This document shows positions 10,495 to 22,900 of a DNA stretch of 64,000 nt, piece by piece. The notes beneath the pieces were generated by a model that saw only the letters and a program-made list of their open reading frames with translations, was not told the DNA's origin and ran no database searches. The stretch covers positions 1,040,379 through 1,104,378 of the forward strand of contig NW_017386033.1 in the NCBI RefSeq assembly GCF_000237925.1, read 5' to 3'. A program made the translations under genes and the position numbers. This DNA is from Schistosoma mansoni (lineage: Eukaryota; Platyhelminthes; Trematoda; Strigeidida; Schistosomatidae). The stretch's first letter is position 1; the number at the start of each line of letters is the position of its first letter.

Positions 10495-13340
10495 AAGCTT
10501 TAGGAATGAATAAATGTTGAGTAATTTGCGTAGGCAACTGTTTATAAATACTTGTACCTTCTTGACAATGGATGTAGTAGTTCTCCACATTTCAGCTCCG
10601 CAGAGTAGGACTGTTTCGACGTTCATATTGTTCATTCTCACTTTGATATTGGTTGACAGTCGTTTTGAGTCCCATATGTTCTTCCATTGTAGAAATGCGG
10701 TCTTTACTTTGTTAATCCTCGTCTTTACACCTGCATCAGATCCTCCTTGTTCATCAGTGATGCTTCCCAGATACGTGAATGTTTCCACCTCTTCCAGAGT
10801 TTCGCCATCAAGTGTGATTGGGTTGCTGTTCTCCGTGTTGTATTTGCGGATCTTGCATCTTCCTTTGTGTATGTTGAGGCCTATTGATGCAGAGGCTGCT
10901 GCTGCATTTGTTGTCTTCGTCTGTATTTGTTCGTGTATATGAGATAGGAGGGCTAAGCCATCTGCGAAGTCCAAGTCATCTAGTTGATTCTGAGCTTTCC
11001 ATTGTATTCCGTGCTTCCCCTCAGATTTAGAGGTCTTCAAAATCCAGTCAACCACCAGAAGAGGAAGGGGGAGAGTAAGCAGCCTTGTCTGACTCCGATC
11101 CTTACTGGAAGTGCATTTGTCAGCTGACCTCCACGCACCACTTTGCACTATTGTCCGTCGTATAAGTTCCGGATAATGTTGGCAATCTTCTCAGGAACTC
11201 CATGGTGTCGAAGAAATTTCCATCATGTTTTCCTATCCACACTCAAACGTCTTCTCATAGTCAATGAAGTTGATGTATTGTGACGAGTTCCACGATGATC
11301 CGTAGTGTCTCAATCTGGTCTGTACACGACTGATCCTTAAGGAATCCATCCTGTTGATCTCGAAGGTGGGCGTCTACTGCGTCTTCCATCCTGTTCAGCA
11401 ACACTATTGAGAACATTTCATGGTACTGGCAGTGGGATGATGCCTCTGTAATTCTCACATTTGCTCAGATCTCCTTTCTCTGGCATCTTGATGAGTTATC
11501 CTTCTTTCCAGTCTGTCGGTGGCACTTGTTCATCCTCCCAAATCTTCTTGAATAGGAGGTGAAGCATGTTTGCAGTTACCTCAATGTTTGACTTCAGTGC
11601 TTCAGCTGGTATATTGTCAGGCCTTGTTGCTTTCTCATTCTTGATTTCTTCGATCGTTGGTGGAGTGACATCTATAGGGATGTTTGTGTGTGCTTCTTCG
11701 ATGTCGGGTGGATTCAATGGGTCTGGTTTATTCAGCAGTTCCTCGAAGTATTCTACTCATCTTTTCCTCTGTCCTTTAATCTCCGTGGCGATCTTTCCTT
11801 CTTTTACCTTGACTGGTCTTTCTGGCTTACCTTATCTTCCTGCTAGTTTGTTCGTTGTATCATATAATTGTTTCATGTTCCCTTCTCTTGCAGATTTTTC
11901 TGCCGTCGTTGCTAGTTCTTCCATGTATTTCTGCTTGTTGGCTTTAAGGCTCTTCATTTGCTTGTTTGCTTCTGTGTTCTCTGCTTGTGTCTTGACTTTC
12001 TCTGTTCTTGTTCGACTGTTGTTAATTGATGTCTTCTCATTCTTCCTTTCTTAAATCTTGTCCAGGGTTTCGATGGAGATCCATTCCTGATGATGATGCT
12101 TGTTTAGGCTCAGCGCTTCCTGGCACGTTGAACTTAATGCTTCTTTGATCCCTATCCGGTTTTTTTCCATAGTAGTTTCTTGTTCTTCCAGTAGATCCTG
12201 TAGAGCTTGGAACGTATTGTTGAGAGTTATCTTGAATTGGTTGAGTTTGTTAGTATCTCGAAGGAGGTCTGTATTGAACTTTTGTAATGTTGTTCCCCCA
12301 GTTGTCCAGTGTTTCTTTAGCTTCATTTTCATCTTGGTCACAACCAGGTGGTGATCTGAAGCTATGTCAGCCCCTCTCCTGGTTCTCACATATTCCATTA
12401 ACCTTGTGAATATTTTACTGATGCAAATATAATCTATCTGGTTCTCTGTGGTGTGATCCGGCGATACTCATGTAGCTTTGTGTATGAGTTTGTGTGAGAA
12501 TATTGTACCACCTATAACCAATTTGTTGAATGCACATAGATTTGCGATTCTTTCCCCATCTTCATTTCTCTCTCCCAGTCCATGTCGTTCAATTATATCT
12601 TCATATCTTGTGTTGTTCACTCCGACTTTAGAATTTAGATCTCCCATCAGGATGGTAAGGTCCTTTCTTAAGCACTTAGCTGTGATTGATTGCAGCACCT
12701 CATAGAACTGATCTTTAATGTCATCTTTGCTATTATTGGTGGTGCATAACATTGGATAAGATTCATTGTGGTCCCCTCCTTCTTTGTTTAGAATGATGCT
12801 TTGATAATTCTGGATCCGTGAGATTCCCATCCTACGAGTGCGTTCGGTGCTTCTCTGGACAGCATCAGAGCAACTGCCTGAGTGTGTGGAGCATTTTCCT
12901 CTTCGTGGTTAGAGTACAGAAACATCTCTCCCGTAACTAGCCTTTGCTGTTCGGCTTGTGTCCGATGGGTTTCGCTGATTCCAAGTACTGCCAATATGTA
13001 TCCCCTCATTTCCATTACTATCCGACAGGTCTTCTCGGTCTCCAACATTGTTCAGATGTTCCATGTATGTATAAAAATTGTTGCTGTGGTTGTCAGAAGG
13101 GGCATCGGCCTCGTGACTTCCGAAGAATCTCGGCTTTCATCCTGAGGCGTCATAATTGTTCCTTCAACTCGGAGGGCAGAGTCTAAATGGTTTAGTTTGT
13201 TTAATCTGGTTGGCGTTTTTTAGCGAGTTAGTTTTCTACGGGATGGGGATGCCGAACACATGCCCCACCCTCCTGTTTTACCAGGGCTTGGGACCGACAG
13301 TAACTCTAGAAGAGTTACAGGCGGCGTTATAACTTGTCTA
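10495..13340 (-). mobile_element. RTE-clade LINE (family 2), long copy lacking its 3' end
   Basis: The longest continuous family 2 copy. Reading 5' to 3' on the minus strand: 5' UTR (13340-13150), endonuclease (13048-12400, e.g. LAVLGISETHRTQAEQQRL and TILMGDLNSKVG), linker (12398-11500, KATRPDNIPAEALKSNIEV), fingers/palm (11458-11260, NRMEDAVDAHLRDQQDGFLK), and thumb/C-terminus (11148-10492, NQLDDLDFADGLALLSH with the FADG form of the YADD box, then TFTYLGSITDEQGG). The open frames are broken by stops and frameshifts. The last about 300 bp, present in the 59.4 kb and 37.2 kb copies, are absent, which is unusual for LINEs and points to a later deletion. Confidence 0.87.
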
Positions 13341-14130
13341 CCACGCACTAAAAGCTTTACGGCCCAAAAACGGTACTTTTATTCATTTATTGGGATTTTA
13401 TATTTCTGTAAATTTCGTGAATTAGAAATGTTGAATCAAAATAGGTTTTGAATCATTCAACGTATTCGCATTATTTGATCTTAACTATTCTGTGTAGGTA
13501 TGTACCCGTTGAAAAAAAACTATTCCATTCATAAAACAAACATGAATATGTTTTCTAATATTTAAGTAATTATCTCGAACATCTGAGAAAAACCTCACTT
13601 ATATTTATCTCTTTCTTGTGTTTGCTTTGGTATATGGAATAACTCACAAAATGTTTAGTAGTTTTTATGTTCATGAAATGTTAAATAATTTGTTTGCTAT
13701 TTACTGTTGTAGATGTATCATCATGATTTTCACTTTCAAAACTTTATGCTTAACTTATCTGGTTTAAAATAATAATGATAAAACTGAGAAAGATAAAGTT
13801 TTTCATCCTTCTCCGTTATACGATATTTTTAAGTCATGGGACTAAAAAAATGAGTCATGCTAATCAGTGAAAAATACCACTTAAAACCTTTGGTTAAGTA
13901 ATCTAAGGATATTGGAAAGAGTAGTCTTCTAATTTAGATTGTTTCCAGTTTCTTTAAGTGCAAGTCAACGAACATCTCCACAATGGACCTTACGAAAAAA
14001 TCATGGATAGCAAATGTAGGGCCATTTCAAATAAGTTAAAATCTGAAACGGCCAAAATGATACAGCCTTGAAAATGTAAACTAGAACCGTCTTCATGGTT
14101 TTTTCTATATCCGAAAAGCAGCAGCCCTTG
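13340..14130. other. Intergenic, nothing recognised
   Basis: AT-rich, no convincing open frame or repeat. A few codons of Penelope-like sequence may extend left from 14131, but I cannot follow them. Confidence 0.35.
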
Positions 14131-14425
14131 CAGATTTTTTGGGTTACCAGAAATCCATAAAACAGATGTCCCACCAAGACCTATGGTTAAATTTACGAAT
14201 TCGCCGACCTACAATCTTCCTAAATGTCTAACCAAGATTCTTAAACTATGTGAAAGTAAAATAAAATACGGGATAAAAATTCTAGTGAATACAAAGACAT
14301 TATCACTGCTATCCGCGTAGAAGACGATGAATTAATGACATGTTTTGTTATTTATTCTTTGTTCACTGATGTTCCTATTGGAAAGGCTATAGATATTGTG
14401 TATAATCTCTTAGATTCTGGCCCCC
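14131..14425 (+). mobile_element. Penelope-like element, reverse-transcriptase fragment
   Basis: The + strand encodes FFGLPEIHKTDVPPRPMVKF, then NSPTYNLPKCLTKILKLC, and after a frame change YSLFTDVPIGKAIDIVYNLL. These match the R-[FLY]-YGLPKIHK..PLRP, NSPTYNLSK and SLFTNVP blocks of Penelope-like reverse transcriptases. It stops abruptly at about 14425, where a different repeat begins. The fragment at 53090-53330 covers the next part of the same domain. Broken and old. Confidence 0.82.
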
Positions 14426-14429
14426 AAAT

Positions 14430-14940
14430 GCCGTGGTACGGCCGAGAGTGGGGAGAGTCTGCCCTTCCTCTCGAAATGCTCTCACATGGCCATGCGTATA
14501 TAGCCTCTGCCAGGGAAGTCCTACTCACTACTTTCTCGTGGCGGGGGTGTTGTTTACGAAATTGAGAGGACGAAAAGCGAATGTTTGGCGCATTAACAGG
14601 GTTAATGGACACGGAGGGTCCACGTAGGGGAGTTGGAAAACCCCGATTCCAAACCAATGGTGTACATGGGCTCCAGTATCCTGAAGGAACAAATGGCATA
14701 TGAATCAATCGTTGGTCACCGGCTACCATGGAACTGCATCTCCTCACGATGCTCCACTGCCTTGTGGATCAGACCTTTAGGTCAAAGGCTCCGGGTGTGG
14801 CCCCCTAAGAAAACCACCTGCTTCAGTCTGAGCACCTGGACAGTATCACAGCTCTCATACAAATCAAATGAGATTCGTTTGACGCATATACATCTGGTTC
14901 CCCTTTGTACCGATATTTATGTGTTTAAATAAATAACTTG
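14430..14940 (+). mobile_element. Repeat with AATAAATAA 3' tail, family not named
   Basis: A relatively GC-rich 500-bp block fused to the Penelope fragment. Its last 180 bp (from GGCTCCGGGTGTGGCCCCC at about 14788) recur inverted at 53535-53715. The final 40 bp (CCTTTGTACCGATATTTATG, then TGTTTAAATAAATAA) recur at 57685-57715. Likely the 3' end of a retroposed element. No conserved protein was recognised. Confidence 0.6.
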
Positions 14941-15520
14941 ATATTTCACATGCTAAGATATACAAAAATGTATGTAAATAAATGGAACACGATGAAAATA
15001 GAATGCTTTACTTGTAATAATTCACACTATTGTAGGACATTTTTTTTCAAAGACTACCAATTTCCTTTACACATTCTTCGAAGTTACAAAAATAATTATT
15101 TTTACTGATAACTAAAATCTTATTCATCTAAACAGTTTAACGTAATTATACAATACACTAAAACATGATAGTCCTTAGAATAAACTTCCATTTGTTGAAA
15201 AGAAAATCAAAGACATTTTCGTGGTGATAATAGATGAAGAATTAAAATTATAATAAATAGATTGCAAATATGAGTATCTATTTTTAGATGTTAACCAATA
15301 AATTGTGATGAAGGTTAATAACTTATCTTTATAGTAATGTAGGGTGAATAACTCCAGTACCATTCATAGTCGTTTAACTAATGTAAATATTTTTAGTGTC
15401 GTTTCTCATAAAGAAATTATTATTTATTTAAACTAAATAAGATTAATACAAAACCATACAACATAAATGACAGGAATGATTCTTTGTAAAATAAGTATAC
15501 CAAAAAACGAAGTTACTGTA

Positions 15521-16038
15521 TGTTATATCGATCGCGTGCGTTCTTGTCCAGCTGATATATATGAACGTGCTGATTCCCGCCAATCAGAGAGGAGTGATTT
15601 ATCGATCGGATTAATGATACACAAAAGCCGTATGAGCAGTTTTGAGTACTTATCAGTCTTGTTATCTACCTAGCCCAGCCAGTTAAGCCCAGAACACCAA
15701 TAACAGCCTCTGCAATATGAATCATTATTCTCAAATATACCGGGTTTATATACCAAACAAACTGACCACATCGTAACGTAAAATAAAAAATAACATTTGT
15801 ACAAGATTTGGTCAAATGTGACTGTGAATAGGGGGAACAGTAATCAATAGACTAGGGATAACTCAGGAATGGTAAATTGTATAATAATAGTCTATGGGTC
15901 AAAATGTAACATAATAAGGGGGACACGAATATGAATAGTTAAGTTACTCAACAATTATACAATAGAAAATATACATGTCATATTGGTCTATAAATAGTTC
16001 TCAAAGTTACCATTCATAAATCTTCACGGGATATAACA
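15521..16038 (-). mobile_element. Solo LTR, about 518 bp (family B)
   Basis: Homologous to the inverted copy at 58199-58710. Ends are TGTTAT...ATAACA, flanked by the exact 5-bp duplication CTGTA (15516-15520 and 16039-16043). A solo LTR left by recombination; no internal region is attached. The intact duplication suggests moderate age. Confidence 0.88.
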
Positions 16039-16039
16039 C

Positions 16040-16912
16040 TGTACAATGAAAATTTTGTTTGAAATAATAAATTTTCATTTATTCCCATCTGATCTAAGCA
16101 TAAATATCATATTGAAAATAATATGATCATTTCATCCAATTACTTCCCTTAACGAATTTTATGAATCAAGCCAGAACAACAAGTTATGTAGAATGATATA
16201 AATTCATTATATTTCATGATTTCTCATCAGCCGCTTACAATTATATACGTGTTCAAGTGTAACATTGAGTAAATCAATCGAGGTTGATGACGGAAGGAAT
16301 TAGAGTAGCAAAAATTATCAATTATAACCTTATTAAATCTGTTCACGAAAAGTTGTGACGTCATTTGGATATGGAATTCAAAAACATAAGAGGGGGTGAG
16401 ACAGTAATCAAATCAAGTCAGGTAATAGATGAGATTGATTATGTGGTAATCAGTGTGATCATATTTTTTCATAATGCATAATACAAACAGCAATAGTATT
16501 CGTAATAAACCATTTATGTTATGCTTCAAACAAATTTTATTATCTTGTCATAAATACAGCGAATTCTAAATATACAGGATAGTTGTTGCTTGAAGATTTC
16601 ATCCTATCATAGTAAAGCTAAATGATAGAAAGCTTGAAAATATAATTTAACCAATAGCATGCTTTAATTTCAGTGTCCAATCACAACAGATTAAGACTAA
16701 ATTCCATTTGAATACTGAAATGTTTTTATTATCTAGTAATAGTTAAATGAAATAGTCAATAGTTTAGCTATCAAATGAGAATATGTAAAGTCAATCCAAG
16801 TTTTAAAAAAGATAATACATAAAATCTGCTTAAAATAATTTATTTTATAATCTTAATAACTGGTCGGTTGATTAAAGCCTATCCATTTCCAAAATATAAT
16901 AGATGAAATATC

Positions 16913-16915
<3 letters not shown>
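16040..16915. other. Intergenic, nothing recognised
   Basis: AT-rich DNA between a solo LTR and a microsatellite; no gene seen. Confidence 0.35.

Positions 16916-16949
<34 letters not shown>
16916..16949. repeat. (AT)n microsatellite
   Basis: About 17 uninterrupted AT units. Confidence 0.95.
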
Positions 16950-16953
<4 letters not shown>

Positions 16954-17099
16954 AATACTTCCTAGTTTAGTCATAAAATAGTTGATTTTTAGTAGCCCTA
17001 TATCTGATTCCAATTAGGGCGTTTCTGATTGTTATCGAAATATACATTTCGTCAGTCCTCGTATATAATTATCGACTTAACTCGCATTATTGAATAACG

Positions 17100-17480
17100 G
17101 GATTAAATAAGTCAATTACGAGAATGGAGTTTGAATACATATATTTCATAGAATCGTTGACCAGAATAGACCATTAGAGAATTGCAACGAAGGAAGCGAA
17201 GAGTAGAGAACGAAGTGAAACGAAAGAAGTCACAGTGGAGAAGGTGAGTGAGCCAACTCAATTTAACAAAGTGCAAATCGATAGTTAGACAAAAATAAGT
17301 TACAAGCATGTGATGAATAAGATAAGCAATACACGCACACATGATCATATAAAAACAATCAGGATTAATAAGCATTTAATAACAAGGTCAAAATGTAGCT
17401 TGAGAAGAATAGCTGAATTAGTTTGTCCAGAAGCTCGAATAAGTTATAAGGATTCAACATAATGCCAACCACTATAGATT
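17100..17480 (-). mobile_element. LTR-like repeat (family C), degraded
   Basis: Shares about 380 bp with 23505-23938 (same strand) and 54525-54935 (opposite strand), including the segment around CATGTGATGAATAAGATAAG and the terminal TTTGTCCAGAAGCTCGAATA. More diverged than the 23.5 kb copy; edges not resolved. Lies about 330 bp upstream of the first secreted-protein gene. Confidence 0.7.
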
Positions 17481-17812
17481 AATTCAAATGACTTTACTAA
17501 TGTCTAACTCTATTCATTAATTATAGGGATATTACAAGTTGTAGAATAAGCATTATGATCAATAATATGCGTAAATAATTAAAAATTAATTAGAAAAGTG
17601 CAATTTATCTGTATACTATAATACTATACTATAAATGATTACATCATAAGATAATATTCAATAGTTCATATTTATTCATTCAATATATATTAACAGATTA
17701 ATTACCCATTTTAAACTTTTTCCCTGGATTTACTACTGTTTATTTTATCAATATATATTTTATACATTAAAACAAAGAAAAAACAAACAACCGAATTCTT
17801 ACATAAAGACAA

Positions 17813-19597
17813 ATGAAAATCCGATTATTCTTAATAATTTTAACAATCATTATACAATGTATTCCGTCCATCTTATCAATTACTACGAATAATCAAAATG
17901 AAAAATCATCATCTTATTATTATGTGGTACGTTCACCGAAAATTGAAAAACGATCACATACAGAAGATGAAACTTTAACACATCATAAAGAAAAAACAAA
18001 AGTTGATACTGCTTCTCAAACATATACAAAAACAACAAATGCATCTAATCCAGTTTTGTCTCCAGCATCATTATCATCGTCATCATTACCTTATGGTAAT
18101 AATATAAAAAAGAATAATGGTGAATATAATGTTAAACCTAATGTAACTATGAGTTCAGAAAGTATATATCAAAATAAAAATTCATTAAAATATGTGAAAA
18201 CTGTAAAAAATCGTCGTGAAATCAGTGAAGTTATTAAACATATACCAAAATCAACATATAATCCACAATCGAATAAATATAATGATTATAATAATAATAA
18301 CAATGATAATAACAATAATAATAATAATAAAATTAATAATTATAATGGTAAAAAGGAGACCAAGAATTACAACAATGAAAATAAGAAACACACTTATTCT
18401 AGTAGCAACAGTAATAGTAAAGACAAGAAACATCGCAATAATAAAAACTACAACAATAATAATAACTACAACCGTAATGACAATTACAATAACAATGACA
18501 ATCATTACGATAATAATAATAACGACTACTATAATAATGGCGATGACTACAACCGTAATGACAATGACAATCATTACGACAATAATAATAATAACGATTA
18601 TTATAATAATGGCAATAACTACAACCGTAATGACAATGATGATAATAATAACCACTATTATTCATATGATTACATCAAAAACACTGACAGGTACAATAAT
18701 GATGTAAAATATAATGCTAAAAATTACAATCCTGATTATACACGCAATGCTTATATATCTGATAATAATGATCGTACAAGAAATCGAGACTCTAATAGAA
18801 ATTACATGACTAAAAATATCAAACATAACAATTATGCCAACAGATATAATGATAGGCTAAGAAATAATAAAAGATATAATAATAATAATAATAATAATTA
18901 CAACAATGACTATAATAACCAAAGACGTTATAACGAAAATCGTAATTTCGGGAATAATAACAATTACAATCGTAACGGCAATCGAGAAAATCAGAATGGT
19001 CATCGTACTTACAAGTACAACTACAATGGTAATAATAATAATAATGACCGGAATAATTTCAATGACAAATCCAATTACAATTACAATAATGATCGTAATA
19101 ATTATAATAAAAAACGGAATAATCGCAATGACAATTATAATTTTAATAACAATGACGCTTACAGTGGATATGATAATTACAAAACTAATCATCATGATCA
19201 TCCTAAACGTAATATACCCAATCAAAATAACAATAGATATAATAACATTGAAAATTATATGAATAATGATAATGGTAATAATAATTATTATAATATGTAC
19301 AATACTGAAAATTATGAGACTAACAGAAATCGTGTTAATCACGGTAATAGAGGTAAAATGGATACACCAAATTATCATACTCCTACTGGAAGAAACAATG
19401 AACAGAATTATCCATCAATGCCAAATACAGATAATGAACAATCAAACAATCAAGAAAGCAATCAATATGGGAAAGAAACAGAGGAAAATAAAGACTTTGA
19501 TCCAACTGCACCAAATGCTGGTCCTATGTCCGGTCTAGGCTCTTTTGGCGGTTTCTTCGGTATGGGATCAATGGGAAATGGGGGATTAGGTTTTTAA
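17813..19597 (+). CDS. Secreted Asn/Tyr-rich low-complexity protein
   Basis: Single-exon 594-aa protein of unknown function. Residues 1-22 form a signal peptide (MKIRLFLIILTIIIQC...). The N-terminal domain (23-150) is of ordinary complexity and holds YYVVRSPK (36-43), a possible dibasic cleavage site EKR (45-47), and VIKHIPKS (140-147). Both short blocks recur at almost the same positions in the 287-aa protein at 34342-35205. Residues about 150-520 are dominated by Asn, Tyr, Asp and Arg; 214-281 hold three imperfect 21-24-residue repeats (core YNRNDN...HYDNNNNDYYNNG). The C terminus changes to a Gly/Met/Phe-rich end (GLGSFGGFFGMGSMGNGGLG). Synonymous AAT/AAC and GAT/GAC mixing argues for a translated repeat. 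No relation to a named family is certain; a structural extracellular or gland product is an inference. Confidence 0.82.
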   Translation: MKIRLFLIILTIIIQCIPSILSITTNNQNEKSSSYYYVVRSPKIEKRSHTEDETLTHHKEKTKVDTASQTYTKTTNASNPVLSPASLSSSSLPYGNNIKKNNGEYNVKPNVTMSSESIYQNKNSLKYVKTVKNRREISEVIKHIPKSTYNPQSNKYNDYNNNNNDNNNNNNNKINNYNGKKETKNYNNENKKHTYSSSNSNSKDKKHRNNKNYNNNNNYNRNDNYNNNDNHYDNNNNDYYNNGDDYNRNDNDNHYDNNNNNDYYNNGNNYNRNDNDDNNNHYYSYDYIKNTDRYNNDVKYNAKNYNPDYTRNAYISDNNDRTRNRDSNRNYMTKNIKHNNYANRYNDRLRNNKRYNNNNNNNYNNDYNNQRRYNENRNFGNNNNYNRNGNRENQNGHRTYKYNYNGNNNNNDRNNFNDKSNYNYNNDRNNYNKKRNNRNDNYNFNNNDAYSGYDNYKTNHHDHPKRNIPNQNNNRYNNIENYMNNDNGNNNYYNMYNTENYETNRNRVNHGNRGKMDTPNYHTPTGRNNEQNYPSMPNTDNEQSNNQESNQYGKETEENKDFDPTAPNAGPMSGLGSFGGFFGMGSMGNGGLGF

Positions 19598-19710
19598 ATT
19601 TTATATTAAATGAATGATGAACAATCACTCAAATTCGTGGATATATTGTAACAAAAACATGTTTTATTTTTAAAATCTTTCTTTTTTCAACCGATATAAT
19701 ACAAAAAATT

Positions 19711-19716
19711 AATAAA
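19711..19716 (+). terminator. Poly(A) signal of the Asn-rich gene
   Basis: AATAAA 114 bases after the stop codon at 19597. Confidence 0.55.
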
Positions 19717-19984
19717 ACATTATTTATTGAGATGGATATCTTCAGTTAAAATGATTTGAAATTTGTAATTGAATGTTATCTCTGTATGTTTATCATGTTT
19801 TTCTAAGCTCTGAAATAGAAGTATGGACTGACTTGATGATTTGAAAACTTTTCTCTCAATTAATTCATCATTGATTCATGATTATGAAAAAGAATTTTGA
19901 ATGATACATTATATGAAACCAACCAAACTTATGTTTTGTCTTTTGAACGCTTATCAATAATATACATATATAAATAACCAAAAA

Positions 19985-22900
19985 AGTAATTACCACTTGA
20001 GCATCTAGACCTGTTAACCCTCGTGGAGCAACACAGGCCACCAAACAGCAAACTCTAACTTACCCTGTCCTGGGCCCTCCTTTCTAGTAGCTTCCAAGTG
20101 CTGTTCATTCTTTTGAAATCTGCCTCCGATTCTCAGTAACATGTGTTCTTTAGCCTTCATCTTTCCCTTTTATCTTGAAGATTCCAAGTTAAGACCTGCC
20201 TCGTGATGCAGTTTGGTGATTTCCTCAATGTATTTTCTGTCCACTTTCATCGTCACTTCCTAGTTTCCTCTTCAAATGAAAGCTAATTTTTTCTCTATCA
20301 CAGTAGGTTGTTGCTGATGTTACTCGGCCAACAGATGTTGAGTGTCTTACATGGACAACTGTTTGTAAACATTTGCACTTTCTTGATGGTGGTTGTAGTA
20401 GCTCAGCAAGTTTCACCCTAGTACAGTAGGACTGTATTGACGTTTGTATTGAAAATTGTGACTTTGATGTTGGCAGGCAGTTGTTTTGAGTTCCAGATGC
20501 TTTTCAGTTGTAGGAATTTTGTTTTTGTTCGTCCAATTTATCCCCTCACTTCGACATTAGACCCTCCTTATTTATCAGTGATAGTGCCGGGGTATATAAA
20601 GCTTTCTATCTCTTCCGGAGATTTTCCATCGACTGTGATTGTGTTGGTGTTCTCCATATTGTATTTCAGGATCTTGCTTTCTCCCTTGTGTATGTTGAGG
20701 CCTATTGATGCAGAGGGTGCTACTACACTGACTTTCTTGACCTGCATTTGTCCGTGTGTATGGGATAGAAGAGTTATGTCATATGTGAAGTCCAAATCGT
20801 CTAGTTGCATCCAACCTGTTCATTGTATTCCGTACTTCCCCTCAGATATCGAGGTCTTCATAATCCAGTCAAACACAAGGAAAAGGAGGAAAATGGAGAG
20901 TAAGCAGCCTTGTCTGACTCCGACCCTTACTTGGAATGTGTCTGTCATTTGTCCTCCATTAACGAGTCTGCAGTGTAGTCCGTCGTATGAGTTCCGGATA
21001 ATGTTGGCGATTTTCTCAGGTACACTATAGTTTCGAAGAAGTTTCCATAATGTTCTCCTATCCATGCTGTCAAATGCTTTCTCATAGTCAATAAAGTTGA
21101 TGTATAGTGACGGATTCCACTCAGTTGATTGCTGAACAATGATCCGCAGTGTCACGATTCGGTCTGTGCACGACTGATCCTTACGGAATCTAACCTGTTG
21201 ATCTCGAAGTTGGGAGTCTACTGAATTTTTCATTTGGTTCATCAAAACTCAGTTGAAAACATTTCCTTGTACTGACAGTAATGTGATGCCTCTGTAGTTC
21301 TCACACTTGCTGAAGTCTCTTTTTATTGGTATCTTGATGAGTTATCCTTCTTTCCAGTATGTTTGTACTTGTTCTTCCTCTCAAAGCTTTTTCAAGACAG
21401 CATGTTTGCAGTCACTTCTATACCTGACTTCAGTTGTTCAGCTGGTACGTTGTCTGATCCTGCTGCTATACCATTCGTGATATTTCTGGTAACCTTGACG
21501 ACTTCTGTATTGGTCCGGTATCATTTTTAGAGTGAGTGTGCCGCTTAGATGTACGGTGCGGTCCAGTGGTCGTGGTCTATTCACGGGCTCGTCAAAATAA
21601 TCCAGTCACCCACTCCTCTGCCCTTGATCAACGCTGCTTGGTTTGCATTCTATGCTCCCGACTGGTCGCTCTGGTCTACCGTATTTTCCTGCTAGCCTCT
21701 TCGTTGTTTTGTATCGTTCTTTCATATTTTCTTCTCTTGCGGCTTTTTCTGCTGTCGTTGTTAGGTGTCCCACGTATTTCCGCCCTAATGCTCCTCTTCA
21801 CTCTTGGTTGCTTCTATGTATTTAGCCTGTGTCTTATCTTTCTCTGATCATGTTCGGTTACTGTTTATTGCCGTCTTTTTGTTCTTCCTTTCTTAAATCT
21901 TGTAGAGGGATTCGACGGAGATCCATTCCTTATGATGAAATTATTATTAAGTTCATTCAGAATTATATTTTTGGTGCAATATAGAATTCTCAGCACAACG
22001 TATTTCGGCGACTTTCCGTTGCTTATTTCGTGATCGATATTGATGATAAATATTGAGTGATCACCACTTATGTATTAGCGTTTCAGAAGTTGACATCTTA
22101 ATAATATTCATTCTTTTCAATGCACATTGCCTGCTATCATGATGTCTGCGATTGTAAATTTTTGTAACTTGTAAGTGAAAGGTCGTAAACTTTTCACAAA
22201 CGCACCTGAATAAGTTATGCAATTAAATGACATAATAATCTGATAAAACAAACAATGAAACAGATAACTTGTTGGAATATCTAGATGGCAGGAACAGATA
22301 GATCAGATATTCAAGCAGGCCTCTCGGGTGCTTATTGAGGCACAGAAACTCTTGTTACTTCGATGTGATTGCTTCAGTTTCATCTTAGCCACAACCAGGT
22401 GATGATCTGAAAATATATCAACTACTCTCTTTGTTCTTACGAATTCTATGGACATTCTGAGATTTCCATTGATGCAAATGCTGTCGATTTGGTTTTCCGT
22501 AGTGTGATACCGTAAAACTGATGAAAACCCATGTATGCATCGATGAGTGGAAATGCTGCTATCTATAACTGTGTTGTTGAGAGCACATAGATTTTGCAGT
22601 CTCTCAATATTCTCGTTCTTCCCCCAAATTCATATCACTCCATGATGATGGAATTCAGCCTCACAAAGCCGGTATCCAACACCTGCGCTGCTAACATTGA
22701 TGTGTGCTTTGTGCACTTCTTTGAAGAGTAACAATGAAACTCCTTGTGTGTGTGAAGCATTTTCTACTTCATGATCAGAACACAACAGCACCTGCTCTGA
22801 AGCTGATCTTTCTGTCAAGCTTGCGCTCATTGGGTTCCACTTTTCCGAGCACCACTAGGTTGTAGTTTTTAATTTGCTCATCTATTTGACTGGTCCTCCC

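Noticed and set aside
18216-18707. Ile/Thr-rich open frames on both strands overlapping the Asn-rich gene (also 18251-18655, 18857-19378, 18906-19262)
   Set aside because: They are frame shadows of AAT/AAC/TAT-rich coding; the 594-codon frame with a signal peptide is the real one.
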